A stretch of 64,000 bases of DNA, from assembly GCF_002813295.1 (NCBI RefSeq), contig NZ_PHUE01000001.1, positions 1 through 64,000 of the forward strand, in the 5' to 3' direction. The translations under genes were made by a program, and so were the position numbers. The stretch is from Flavobacterium sp. 5 (GTDB taxonomy: Bacteria > Bacteroidota > Bacteroidia > Flavobacteriales > Flavobacteriaceae). Shown in pieces: positions 9,359 to 17,652 of the stretch; position 1 is the stretch's first letter; each line of letters opens with the position of its first letter. The notes under the pieces are model-generated. The model was not told where the DNA came from. It saw only the letters and a list, made by a program, of their open reading frames with translations, and did not search any database.

Positions 9359-11320
9359 TTATTTCTTTTTGGTGATAATTGCAGACCAACCACCTCCTGA
9401 AGCCATTTTTGCAGTTACTTTAGAATTTTTATTTACTTCTAAAGTTTCTATTTTATAATCTTGCGCATTGTTGTCAACATTAATACCGTCAGCATATATT
9501 TCCATTGAAAAACTGCCTTCACCAAGGAAAGAAAGATCTATAGGCAATTCTCTTGCATCGGCATCAGTCATTCCGCCGATGTACCATTTATTTGCTTTTT
9601 TCCTAGCAACCACAATATAATTCCCAACAGAACCGTGAAGTACTTTTGTTTCCTCCCAAACGGTTGGAATTTGTGTAATAAAATCAACAGTTTGTTGTTC
9701 TTTATAATAAATTGAAGGAGACTCACACATCATTTGCAAAGGCGCTTCATACACTACATACATGGCTACTTGATGCGCACGCGTACCCATGCTCATTGGG
9801 TTTTTAAAACTAATAGCAAAATCCTTTGGTTGCTTATTTATCATAGAACCGGGCGTAAAATCCATTGGTCCAGCAGCCATACGAATAAACGGAATCGTTA
9901 CGGTATGCTCAGGAGTTATTTCTTCACTCCATTTATTATTTTCATTCCCTAGAACCCCTTCGTAGTTCATAACATTTGGATACATACGACGCAATCCTGA
10001 AGGTTTGAATGCTCCATGAAAATCTACTAATAGTTCCAATTTGGCACATTCTCTGGCAATTTGCTCATAAGAATTGACCATATATTGGTCATTACGTTGC
10101 ATGTAATCAATTTTAATTCCTTTGGCTCCCCAACTTTTGTAAGCTTCAAGAATTGGCAATAAATTAGCATCTAATGGTTTCCAAAGTACCCAAAGAATTA
10201 TTCCAACGCCTTTTTCTTTTCCGTATCGAATCAATTCTTTCACATCCATTGCAGGATTGAAATCTAGAATTTGAGTTGTAGATTTTGTCCAACCTTCATC
10301 AAGAATTACATATTCTATTTTATTTTTTGAAGCAAAATCAATAAAGTATTTATAGGTTGCTGTATTTAATCCTGCTTTAAAATCAACACCCGTAATATTG
10401 TTAGCATTAAACCAATCCCATGCTACTTTTCCAGGTTTTATCCAATCAGTGTTTTTTAGAACATTTGGTTTTGCTAATTGGTATGTTAAATTACTTTCTA
10501 CGAATGTGCGATCATCATCACTTATCATAAATACACGCCAAGGAAAAGCTCTGTCACCTGATGTTTTAGCAATATAATCGGCTTCTTTTGTGATGGTTTG
10601 TACACGGTCTGATCTTCCATCTTTATCAACTGCTTCTAAAACATATTTTGGAAACTGTGAATCTAAAGTTGTATTTCCGTTTCCTTTTAAAAACAAGCCT
10701 GGATAATCGTGAAGAGCGGTTTCTGTAAACAAAACTTTGGTTTTATCTGTAGTAAACATAACTGGCAAACTGCAAAAATCTTTCGATTGAATATCAGTTA
10801 ATGCTTTGTCTAAATAAAGTCTTTCGTTATGCGAATACATTGATTCTTCCTGAGGAAATAAAGAACGTGAACCCTTTGGAAAAGTAAAAGAAACTTTTTC
10901 TGAAATCACATCACGTTTCTCTTTAGCTTCATCAATAAACTGATACGCTACACCATCGTTATACGCACGGAAGTTTAGTTTATATTTTCCTTGATACGTA
11001 ATCGAAAGCTCTGTATATTCATCTTTTATGTCTGAATCTTTATGAGCAACTATAGCATGAATATTTTGAGATTCACTTTTAATAGTATGCGATTTCACCT
11101 TCGGATTTGACCCAAAGTCAGTATTTGATGAGAAATCCATCCCGGCTTCGGCTTTTTCAATAATTAGATTTCCATTTAATGAAGCCGACCATGAAATTTT
11201 ATCAGAATTGACAACTTTAATTTGAATGTTTCCATTAGGAGATTTAACCTCATACGTTTGAGCAGAAGCATGATACATGGATACTAATACTCCACATAAA
11301 ATCAGTAGTCTTTTTTTCAT
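9359..11320 (-). CDS. Glycoside hydrolase family 97, retaining type (alpha-galactosidase-like)
   Basis: 653 aa with signal peptide ..HASAQ. The N-terminal beta-sandwich opens with the usual S-P-N-G-N-I-x-I-x-V motif; the (beta/alpha)8 barrel follows and a C-terminal beta domain closes the protein. GH97 contains inverting alpha-glucosidases and retaining enzymes. Asp405 in G-I-K-I-D-Y-M sits where the retaining members have their nucleophile, and Glu454 in N-Y-E-G-V is the likely acid/base. This suggests alpha-galactosidase, or beta-L-arabinopyranosidase (both known in the retaining group), rather than SusB-type activity. It is coupled to the downstream peptidase-like gene. The exact sugar is inferred. 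Confidence 0.88.
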   Translation of the reverse strand: MKKRLLILCGVLVSMYHASAQTYEVKSPNGNIQIKVVNSDKISWSASLNGNLIIEKAEAGMDFSSNTDFGSNPKVKSHTIKSESQNIHAIVAHKDSDIKDEYTELSITYQGKYKLNFRAYNDGVAYQFIDEAKEKRDVISEKVSFTFPKGSRSLFPQEESMYSHNERLYLDKALTDIQSKDFCSLPVMFTTDKTKVLFTETALHDYPGLFLKGNGNTTLDSQFPKYVLEAVDKDGRSDRVQTITKEADYIAKTSGDRAFPWRVFMISDDDRTFVESNLTYQLAKPNVLKNTDWIKPGKVAWDWFNANNITGVDFKAGLNTATYKYFIDFASKNKIEYVILDEGWTKSTTQILDFNPAMDVKELIRYGKEKGVGIILWVLWKPLDANLLPILEAYKSWGAKGIKIDYMQRNDQYMVNSYEQIARECAKLELLVDFHGAFKPSGLRRMYPNVMNYEGVLGNENNKWSEEITPEHTVTIPFIRMAAGPMDFTPGSMINKQPKDFAISFKNPMSMGTRAHQVAMYVVYEAPLQMMCESPSIYYKEQQTVDFITQIPTVWEETKVLHGSVGNYIVVARKKANKWYIGGMTDADARELPIDLSFLGEGSFSMEIYADGINVDNNAQDYKIETLEVNKNSKVTAKMASGGGWSAIITKKK

Positions 11321-11396
11321 TTTTTGAATAGTTATTAATTTTCTGTTTTAACATTATTGTATATTACTATCCGTTTCTAATACTAATTATAGAAAT

Positions 11397-11496
11397 GGCA
11401 CACAGATTATACAGATTAAACTGATTCTCACAGATTGAATTTAAAAGCAACTATAGAAATCCGTGCCAATCAGTTTAATCCGTGCCATCCGTGGCC
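11397..11496. repeat. Intergenic inverted repeat of the CACAGATT/AATCCGTG type
   Basis: Two arms, 11397-11426 and 11468-11496, pair over about 30 bases. The inner 13 bases are perfect, GATTAAACTGATT (11414-11426) against AATCAGTTTAATC (11468-11480). Internal short repeats of CAGATT and ATCCGTG are evident. Sequences of this wording are, from memory, common between Bacteroidota genes. It sits between two genes of the minus-strand operon and may act as a processing or stability hairpin. Confidence 0.75.
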
Positions 11497-11560
11497 TATT
11501 TTAATTTAGTCCCCATAGTGGATAGTCATATTATTGTATATAGATGATTCATTGCAAATA

Positions 11561-12556
11561 CTATTTCATAGCTTCCCAAATCATTCGTTGTATAATTTTA
11601 TCAAAATCCTGTATGGTATTTTCCTTATTCATAACAGATACTAATCCAGCATTATCAGGATATTTTTCTTCTGAATACATATCGTCGTGAAAAAAGCAAT
11701 GTCCCATTTCATGTGTCATCGTACCCGTGTTAGGTATTCCGTTTTCATAGTCTAAAATATTTCCTCCAATTTTTAAATATTGACGCTGAGCTACTGCATC
11801 CCAAGGAATTAAATGCCAAAATTTAGTAAAGAACATATCTACATTTTCCGGGTGTTTATATCCGTTCCAATCAACTGGAAAAAATTTTGTTTCAGGATCT
11901 GTGCTCTCTTGGTTGCCTACAACCTTTAAAGTTGTAAAATCCTTAATATTGTACCAATTTTGGTCTGAAATAGTTCCATCTTTTTTAGATACCACTTTCC
12001 AAGGAGAACTTTCACCTTTATCATTCCAATTGGTAACGATAGGATAATCTCCATAGGTATCATAAAAACTTTTATCAATTTGAACCCCTTTATTAAAAAC
12101 AAATCCAAAAACTTTGACTTTCACATTTTCTGGAGCAGAACTGTCAAAATCCTGAAGTGTTACCATCCAATCATTTGCAATTTTTTCATAATAACCCGTT
12201 AAAGATTTAATTGCTTTAGCAGTTACTGGACCTTTCCATTCTTCTATGTGATAATAAATTACCCACTCACCGGTATTTTTAATACTCCACATAGGATTTT
12301 TTAAACTAGAAACATTTTTTAAAACTAAATCTCTGTATTTATCGGCATTTACAACATACTTCTTAATGGTTGCATCATCGGCAGTTATTCCTTTAAAATA
12401 AGATTGATAACATCTGTCTCCAATTGTATATTTTGAACAATCATTATTCTCAGTTTCGTTAGGATTTATTGATTCTTCAGATGAATTACTACATGAAATA
12501 AATTGCGTAAAAAACATTAGAAATACCATCGAAATTAATACAACATTTTTTTTCAT
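11561..12556 (-). CDS. HExxH zinc metallopeptidase-like lipoprotein
   Basis: 331 aa. The N-terminus is a lipoprotein signal (Q-F-I-S-C-S-N, Cys about 22), so it should be anchored to a membrane. Near the C-terminus His282-Glu283-M-G-His286-C-F-F-His290-Asp291 forms a zinc-peptidase motif. An S-V-M-N segment follows, resembling the Met-turn of metzincins. The spacing H-x3-H after HExxH differs from the standard metzincin HExxHxxGxxH. It does not resemble the other HExxH proteins in the window beyond the motif. It lies between the GH43 and GH97 genes, 47 bases from the former. Peptidase activity is probable, substrate unknown. Confidence 0.7.
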   Translation of the reverse strand: MKKNVVLISMVFLMFFTQFISCSNSSEESINPNETENNDCSKYTIGDRCYQSYFKGITADDATIKKYVVNADKYRDLVLKNVSSLKNPMWSIKNTGEWVIYYHIEEWKGPVTAKAIKSLTGYYEKIANDWMVTLQDFDSSAPENVKVKVFGFVFNKGVQIDKSFYDTYGDYPIVTNWNDKGESSPWKVVSKKDGTISDQNWYNIKDFTTLKVVGNQESTDPETKFFPVDWNGYKHPENVDMFFTKFWHLIPWDAVAQRQYLKIGGNILDYENGIPNTGTMTHEMGHCFFHDDMYSEEKYPDNAGLVSVMNKENTIQDFDKIIQRMIWEAMK

Positions 12557-12603
12557 GAATTATCTATAATTTAAATTTAGAAATCTTTTTTTTGATTATT
12601 TAC

Positions 12604-14745
12604 TTACTTCTTCGGCTTTGTATTATTCATACTTTTTGTAATTTCTTCACTATTTAATGCATAATCATACATTTGCATGGAAGCCATATATCCTGAGAAA
12701 TTCTCTCCAACATCAGAAGATCCAATAATAATTTTAGCTTTATCAATTGCAGAAGACAACATCATGTTTTGAGAATTATCCAAGACACCATCTACATAAA
12801 TTTTCTCAATAACCCCATCAAAAGTCAAAACAATATGGTGCCATTTATTTTGTTCAGGGAGTTTTTTGTATCTCATATCAAAATGACCATCCAAATGCGG
12901 TGCCGCTCCATAATGACTACTATTGTAAGCCAAAGCATTATAAGAATTAGCCAGATTATATTCATTTCTATCACACCATGATGCTAAAATTTCTCCTTCT
13001 TTAGCAATTTCAGGATTCTTTACCCATGTCGCAACGGTGTAAGAACCATTCCAAGCCAAACTTTTTGGAACTGGTTTGTCTAATACCAAAGAGCCATTGC
13101 TAAATTTAATTGCTTTTATTCCTTCATTATCCTTTTCTAAAGTTACTTCACCGTTTTTTGTAAAAGTTCCTCCAATTGCTCCTTTGTTTGGTACTTTGGT
13201 CAGAGGGCTATTCAATTTTCCGCTATTTACGTTAAGGTCAATCAGCATTTTATGAGAACTTACAACTGCTGGAGATACACTTGATTTTTTATTTTCTAAT
13301 TGCAATGGAATATCAAACAAAGAACTATATACTTTTATATTCCAAACAGCTGCATAAAGTCCCGATTTTTCGGTAGCCAAAACTGTTAACTTTAAATAAC
13401 GTGCCGAAATATCATTATCATCAATCATTGGACTTCCGGCTGTCTGATTCTTTGATTTGTCAGCATACACTTTCCAATTTTTGCCATCCGTTGAATATTG
13501 CAAAGTATATTGGTAGTAATAACTTGCGAATTCAAATTGGGTCATCACCCTTTTTATTGCTTTTATACTTCCTAAATCTACAGTCAAATCCTGTGGAAAA
13601 GAATTATTAGCCGCTTTCCACATGGTTGCATTGTTGTCGTCTGTAGCAAAATTTGGTTCGTATTTATAATCGTATTCCGAAGATTGCAAATGATAAAAAG
13701 ACGAAGCCGTTGCAGTTGCACTCAAAGCAATGTTTTCCGGCATATTGGATTTTACTATATTTCCAATTCCTTTTGAAGTAGGAACAACCTTTTTTATAGT
13801 CGAATCATTTTCGAAAATCATTTTGTCAATACACACTTGTCTTGCAAGACCTCCGCGAGTCATTGGGTAATCGTGTTTGTGATAAACGATATAAGAATCA
13901 TTTCCGTCTTCTAACACCGAATGATGCCCTGGTCCATGTGTCGTTTTGTCTTCGGTAGTACTCAAAATTGGATTATTAGCACCTTCGGTAAAAGGTCCGT
14001 AAGGAGTGTTCGAATATGAATATCGAACATTATAAGTCTCGTCATGACAAGAATCTCCAGAATACATTAAGATATATTTATTGCCCTTTTTCATCATATA
14101 AGCCGCTTCAAAAGGTTTAGGCGTTTGACTCAAAGGAATATTCTTTGAATTTACCATATCTTTCATCGTGGTTGTGTTGAGTTCCCCCACAGCATATCCG
14201 CCATTGTAGTGTACCCAGGTTCCCCAATAGCCATATACTTTACCATCGGTATCTTTAAAAAACTGCGCATCTAGTGACGGGAAACCTTCTCTTGGATATC
14301 CATTAGAGATAACCGGCTTGTCATTTTCGTCTAATTTTTTCCATGGACCAATTGGTGTGTCAGATACATAACCGTAGATATTACAACCAATTTCACAGTT
14401 TCCAAAATACAAATAGTATTTACCATCATTTCCTACTACAATATCTGGTGCCCAAAAATTAGTAATCGATTTTGCTGTAAATGAAGGAATATCCATGATA
14501 TAATTGTACCAATTTTTCAAATCCTTACTATACCAAACTGTTGGTGCTCCAGACGCTAACATTTCATTATCGGTCGTGGCGTAGATATAATAAGTATCTC
14601 CGAACTTTTTGATTGTAGGATCGGCAAAATAACCTGGTAAAACTGGGTTTCCAGCATTGACTAAGTTGACATTTACTTTTTCCTGAGCATAACAACCGAC
14701 AATAACTGACAGAAAAAATTGGATTGATAATAGTTGCTTTTTCAT
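12604..14745 (-). CDS. Glycoside hydrolase family 43 with F5/8C and LamG-like domains
   Basis: The start at 14745 gives the signal MKKQLL...; a frame from 14757 adds four residues. V-G-C-Y-A-Q could be cut either as a lipoprotein (Cys18) or after AQ. The five-bladed GH43 propeller covers about residues 30-320, with the base Asp42 (F-A-D-P-T-I), the pKa-modulating Asp in S-L-D-A-Q and the acid Glu in F-E-A-A-Y. A discoidin/F5-8C (CBM32-like) domain lies at about 335-480 and a LamG/concanavalin-like domain at about 525-705. GH43 enzymes are mainly arabinofuranosidases, xylosidases, arabinanases or galactanases; the subfamily cannot be read by eye. Its partner GH127 in the same operon points to arabinose-containing substrate. 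Confidence 0.9.
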   Translation of the reverse strand: MKKQLLSIQFFLSVIVGCYAQEKVNVNLVNAGNPVLPGYFADPTIKKFGDTYYIYATTDNEMLASGAPTVWYSKDLKNWYNYIMDIPSFTAKSITNFWAPDIVVGNDGKYYLYFGNCEIGCNIYGYVSDTPIGPWKKLDENDKPVISNGYPREGFPSLDAQFFKDTDGKVYGYWGTWVHYNGGYAVGELNTTTMKDMVNSKNIPLSQTPKPFEAAYMMKKGNKYILMYSGDSCHDETYNVRYSYSNTPYGPFTEGANNPILSTTEDKTTHGPGHHSVLEDGNDSYIVYHKHDYPMTRGGLARQVCIDKMIFENDSTIKKVVPTSKGIGNIVKSNMPENIALSATATASSFYHLQSSEYDYKYEPNFATDDNNATMWKAANNSFPQDLTVDLGSIKAIKRVMTQFEFASYYYQYTLQYSTDGKNWKVYADKSKNQTAGSPMIDDNDISARYLKLTVLATEKSGLYAAVWNIKVYSSLFDIPLQLENKKSSVSPAVVSSHKMLIDLNVNSGKLNSPLTKVPNKGAIGGTFTKNGEVTLEKDNEGIKAIKFSNGSLVLDKPVPKSLAWNGSYTVATWVKNPEIAKEGEILASWCDRNEYNLANSYNALAYNSSHYGAAPHLDGHFDMRYKKLPEQNKWHHIVLTFDGVIEKIYVDGVLDNSQNMMLSSAIDKAKIIIGSSDVGENFSGYMASMQMYDYALNSEEITKSMNNTKPKK

Positions 14746-14810
14746 TATTTTGAGCATTATTTTTTTTGAGGAAACTTTATAATTTTAGTTTATTTTATTT
14801 CTTTAAAATA

Positions 14811-14842
14811 ACAAAGGCAATTAAAATAAAAATTGCCTTTGT
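14811..14842 (-). other. Intercistronic hairpin between DUF5695-like and GH43 genes
   Basis: ACAAAGGCAATT (14811-14822) and AATTGCCTTTGT (14831-14842) make a perfect 12-bp stem with an 8-base loop. On the minus strand it is followed only by TTATTTTAAAG, a poor T tract. It may be a partial terminator or an mRNA end that lowers expression of the downstream genes. Confidence 0.7.
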
Positions 14843-14870
14843 CTCAGTATAATTCTCAAACCACTAAGAA

Positions 14871-17573
14871 TTATTTTTGCTTTAATTTTATTTGAATACT
14901 TTTCTTTTGCAAAGGTATTTCGTATGCTCCTCTTACTTTAGTATAAGGCAATTCAATGTCTTTATTTACTCTTAAATACGCATTTGGAGTAAACTCATTG
15001 GCGGAGTTCAAGGTGATTTCTACCTCATCAGTTTTAGTATTATAAGTCACTTTTTCGAAAGTTCCCGCGTCTAATGTTAACCATAATTGTTTTGGAGTGA
15101 TGAACACTTTAGATTTTGCAGCCGTTGTTATTTTCACATCAACTAAATCGCCTTTTGTAGTTACATTTCCTCCAAAAGCTAACCATCCTAAATCCTCTTC
15201 TTTAGTAATATAAGTAGCAGTATTTACAGCATAACCATAAAAACCTGAACCATAATCTCCAGATATGTAGTCAATTCTTAATTCTGTTGGATAAGAGTGA
15301 AATGCTGCCGGACCAAATCCATCTTCGGTAATGTTTGAAATACCTCCTAAAAGACCTCCATATCCTACTTTCAATAAATATAAATCATCAGATTTTTTTC
15401 TGTATTGTCTTAAAACTGGTATTGCATTTAATGAAGAACCATAATGATGAATCTGACGTTCTACTCTTGATAATTTTCCACCATATAAGAAATCCCAATA
15501 TCTACGGGCATTTCCGTTATAAGCCCAGTGTGGCATTGTTGGCATATAAGCCAAAATAGCATTTAAAGTAATATCTGCTTTTTCATCATAACCAAAATAA
15601 TCAGACCACATATAAACTTCTTCCTGACCAGTAGAATCCCATGGCATTTCACTTCCAAAAGGATATTCTAATGCTCTCCAATGATTCGCTCTGTCTTTCA
15701 TCTTCGCTTCTAAATTAGAAGACAAATCGGTGAAATTTTCATTTTTCAAATCTTCTAAGATTAATAAAAATACAGAACCTTCCATTTGACCAAACTGCGC
15801 ATAATATGGAGCTTGTTCAACCATTGCAATTGATGTATAGTACGCTTGTTTTAAATACCAATCCCAAGTTTTACTATCAACCAAGCCTTTATTATATCTT
15901 GCTAAACGGTACATTGTCCAATAAGCGGCAGCAACGTGAGGATAATTATAAGATCTTCCCGGATCGTTTGCGTCTTTATGCTTCCAAGCTGCCCAAGTAG
16001 AATAATCTATATCTTTACTATAAGTTCCTTTAGGCAAAGAATCTGGCTCATAATAAAAGACACTTTTCTTAACGCCATATTTATTTTTCCCTTCGCTATA
16101 TTGAATATTTCCCCAAAGCGTTTTATCAATAAATTGTTCTAATTTTTTAATTTCTTCTTTATCTGGCTGAATATGCTGTTTCATAATAGCTGCTAACCAG
16201 CCTCCTGCTCCACCTTCATCACTCAAACCTGCAACCCACGCTCTGCTATCTTGTGTTAATTGCTTTTTAGTTTCGTAATCGTAACTAATTACCGAAGGAT
16301 TTCTTTTAAAAATTGGATCGGGTTGATCAAACCATTGTGCCGTAGTTAAGAAATGACCAAAATCTTTAACAACTTCATTTTCAGGTTTAATAACTTTATA
16401 ATTTATAGTTTGTCTTGTACCATTTTTATAATTGATGGTTAATCTAGCGTTACCCCATTTTACACCATGTACAGTATATTTTTTTAAACCTCTGGCAGTT
16501 TTTCCAGCTTCTTTAATTTGAAGCGCTCCTTTTGGTTCAACCTCAAATGAACTGACATCACTTTTATAGTTTAAAAATAATTGTGAACTAATATCTTGCG
16601 GAATTACATACCCCGGAATGCTTGTTGCTACAGGAACTTCTTCTTTTACAAGCGTATTCTGAATATCCTCAATTCCTTCAGACAATGCCAATTTTAGAGC
16701 AAAACTTTTAGATTCGTTAGGTTTTAAAACTAATGATGTTGGGTTATTCCATTGCGTTACCCCTTTCCATTCATTATCTCCGTAAGCTTTGCTATATGCC
16801 ATCCATTCATGGAAACCTTCAAAAACAATACTTCTTGGAGTTGGATCATCGTTTAAAGGACGATACGCTTCAAAAGGCATATTCTCTTCTGGCATAACTA
16901 CTAATGCAGGTCCTTCACCGCTTAATCTTTTTACCTCTAAATATCCGGCATCCATTCCGATATACGGATCGAAGAACACATTTTGTGCATGCGTTTCATT
17001 CAGAGATTTTCCTTCTAAAATATTATTAAAAACCATAGGAATACCTAAAGCTCCAATTTCAATATTATTTGCAGATTTATTAGTAATTACAAATCTTAAT
17101 ACTAAATCATTTCCTTTCGTTTCATAATATCTCTTAACCGTAACTGGAATATCAGCAGGCAATGTATTAGCCAAATCTGCTCCTGCTAATACATTTTGAG
17201 ATGTAGCTAAAGGAGTAATTGCACCACGTTTTGTAGCTGTTGAATAGCTTTTCCAAGCGGCATTAGCTTCTTTAATTCTTAAATTAATATCACCTAAATG
17301 ATACAATCCATCTTTGTCTCTGATCTCAAGTCTGTCACTAGGCGTAAAATCAAAATTCAAATTTTTATTTGATCTTAAACCAGCAACTGTTTGTGATGCT
17401 TTTACTAATTTTAATTGAAAAGTAGGAGTGCTAAATTTTTGATAAATCTCTGCAATACCCAAAGTAGATTCTTTCTTTTCAATTCTACTCCAATAATCTT
17501 GAGCTTGGATACCCATTGTACTTGCCAAAAACAGTACTGATCCAATTTTATATTTTAAATTTCGCATCTTCAT
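14871..17573 (-). CDS. Large secreted DUF5695-like protein, putative carbohydrate-active enzyme
   Basis: 900 aa with signal peptide ..MGIQAQ. I recognise it from memory as DUF5695-like. The N-terminal part (about 30-400) is beta-rich. The part from about 410 has alternating helices with aromatic and acidic residues (F-D-Q-P-D-P; D-E-G-G-A-G-G-W; P-H-V-A-A-A-Y-W; W-S-D-Y-F-G-Y-D), which looks like an (alpha/alpha)-barrel as found in several glycosidases and lyases. No activity is known to me. It is the second gene of the operon, 79 bases after the GH127 gene and before GH43, so a role in the same glycan pathway is likely. Catalytic residues cannot be assigned. Confidence 0.7.
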   Translation of the reverse strand: MKMRNLKYKIGSVLFLASTMGIQAQDYWSRIEKKESTLGIAEIYQKFSTPTFQLKLVKASQTVAGLRSNKNLNFDFTPSDRLEIRDKDGLYHLGDINLRIKEANAAWKSYSTATKRGAITPLATSQNVLAGADLANTLPADIPVTVKRYYETKGNDLVLRFVITNKSANNIEIGALGIPMVFNNILEGKSLNETHAQNVFFDPYIGMDAGYLEVKRLSGEGPALVVMPEENMPFEAYRPLNDDPTPRSIVFEGFHEWMAYSKAYGDNEWKGVTQWNNPTSLVLKPNESKSFALKLALSEGIEDIQNTLVKEEVPVATSIPGYVIPQDISSQLFLNYKSDVSSFEVEPKGALQIKEAGKTARGLKKYTVHGVKWGNARLTINYKNGTRQTINYKVIKPENEVVKDFGHFLTTAQWFDQPDPIFKRNPSVISYDYETKKQLTQDSRAWVAGLSDEGGAGGWLAAIMKQHIQPDKEEIKKLEQFIDKTLWGNIQYSEGKNKYGVKKSVFYYEPDSLPKGTYSKDIDYSTWAAWKHKDANDPGRSYNYPHVAAAYWTMYRLARYNKGLVDSKTWDWYLKQAYYTSIAMVEQAPYYAQFGQMEGSVFLLILEDLKNENFTDLSSNLEAKMKDRANHWRALEYPFGSEMPWDSTGQEEVYMWSDYFGYDEKADITLNAILAYMPTMPHWAYNGNARRYWDFLYGGKLSRVERQIHHYGSSLNAIPVLRQYRKKSDDLYLLKVGYGGLLGGISNITEDGFGPAAFHSYPTELRIDYISGDYGSGFYGYAVNTATYITKEEDLGWLAFGGNVTTKGDLVDVKITTAAKSKVFITPKQLWLTLDAGTFEKVTYNTKTDEVEITLNSANEFTPNAYLRVNKDIELPYTKVRGAYEIPLQKKSIQIKLKQK

Positions 17574-17652
17574 TTGTTGTTTATTGTATGTCTGTATTTA
17601 ATATTTTATTCAAAATCAATTGAAAAATTCTGAAAATTTTTAATTGATTAAC

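Noticed and set aside
9355..9393. N-terminal extension of the HExxH protein ending at 8041
   Set aside because: It overlaps the GH97 stop and precedes a clean signal peptide starting at 9354.
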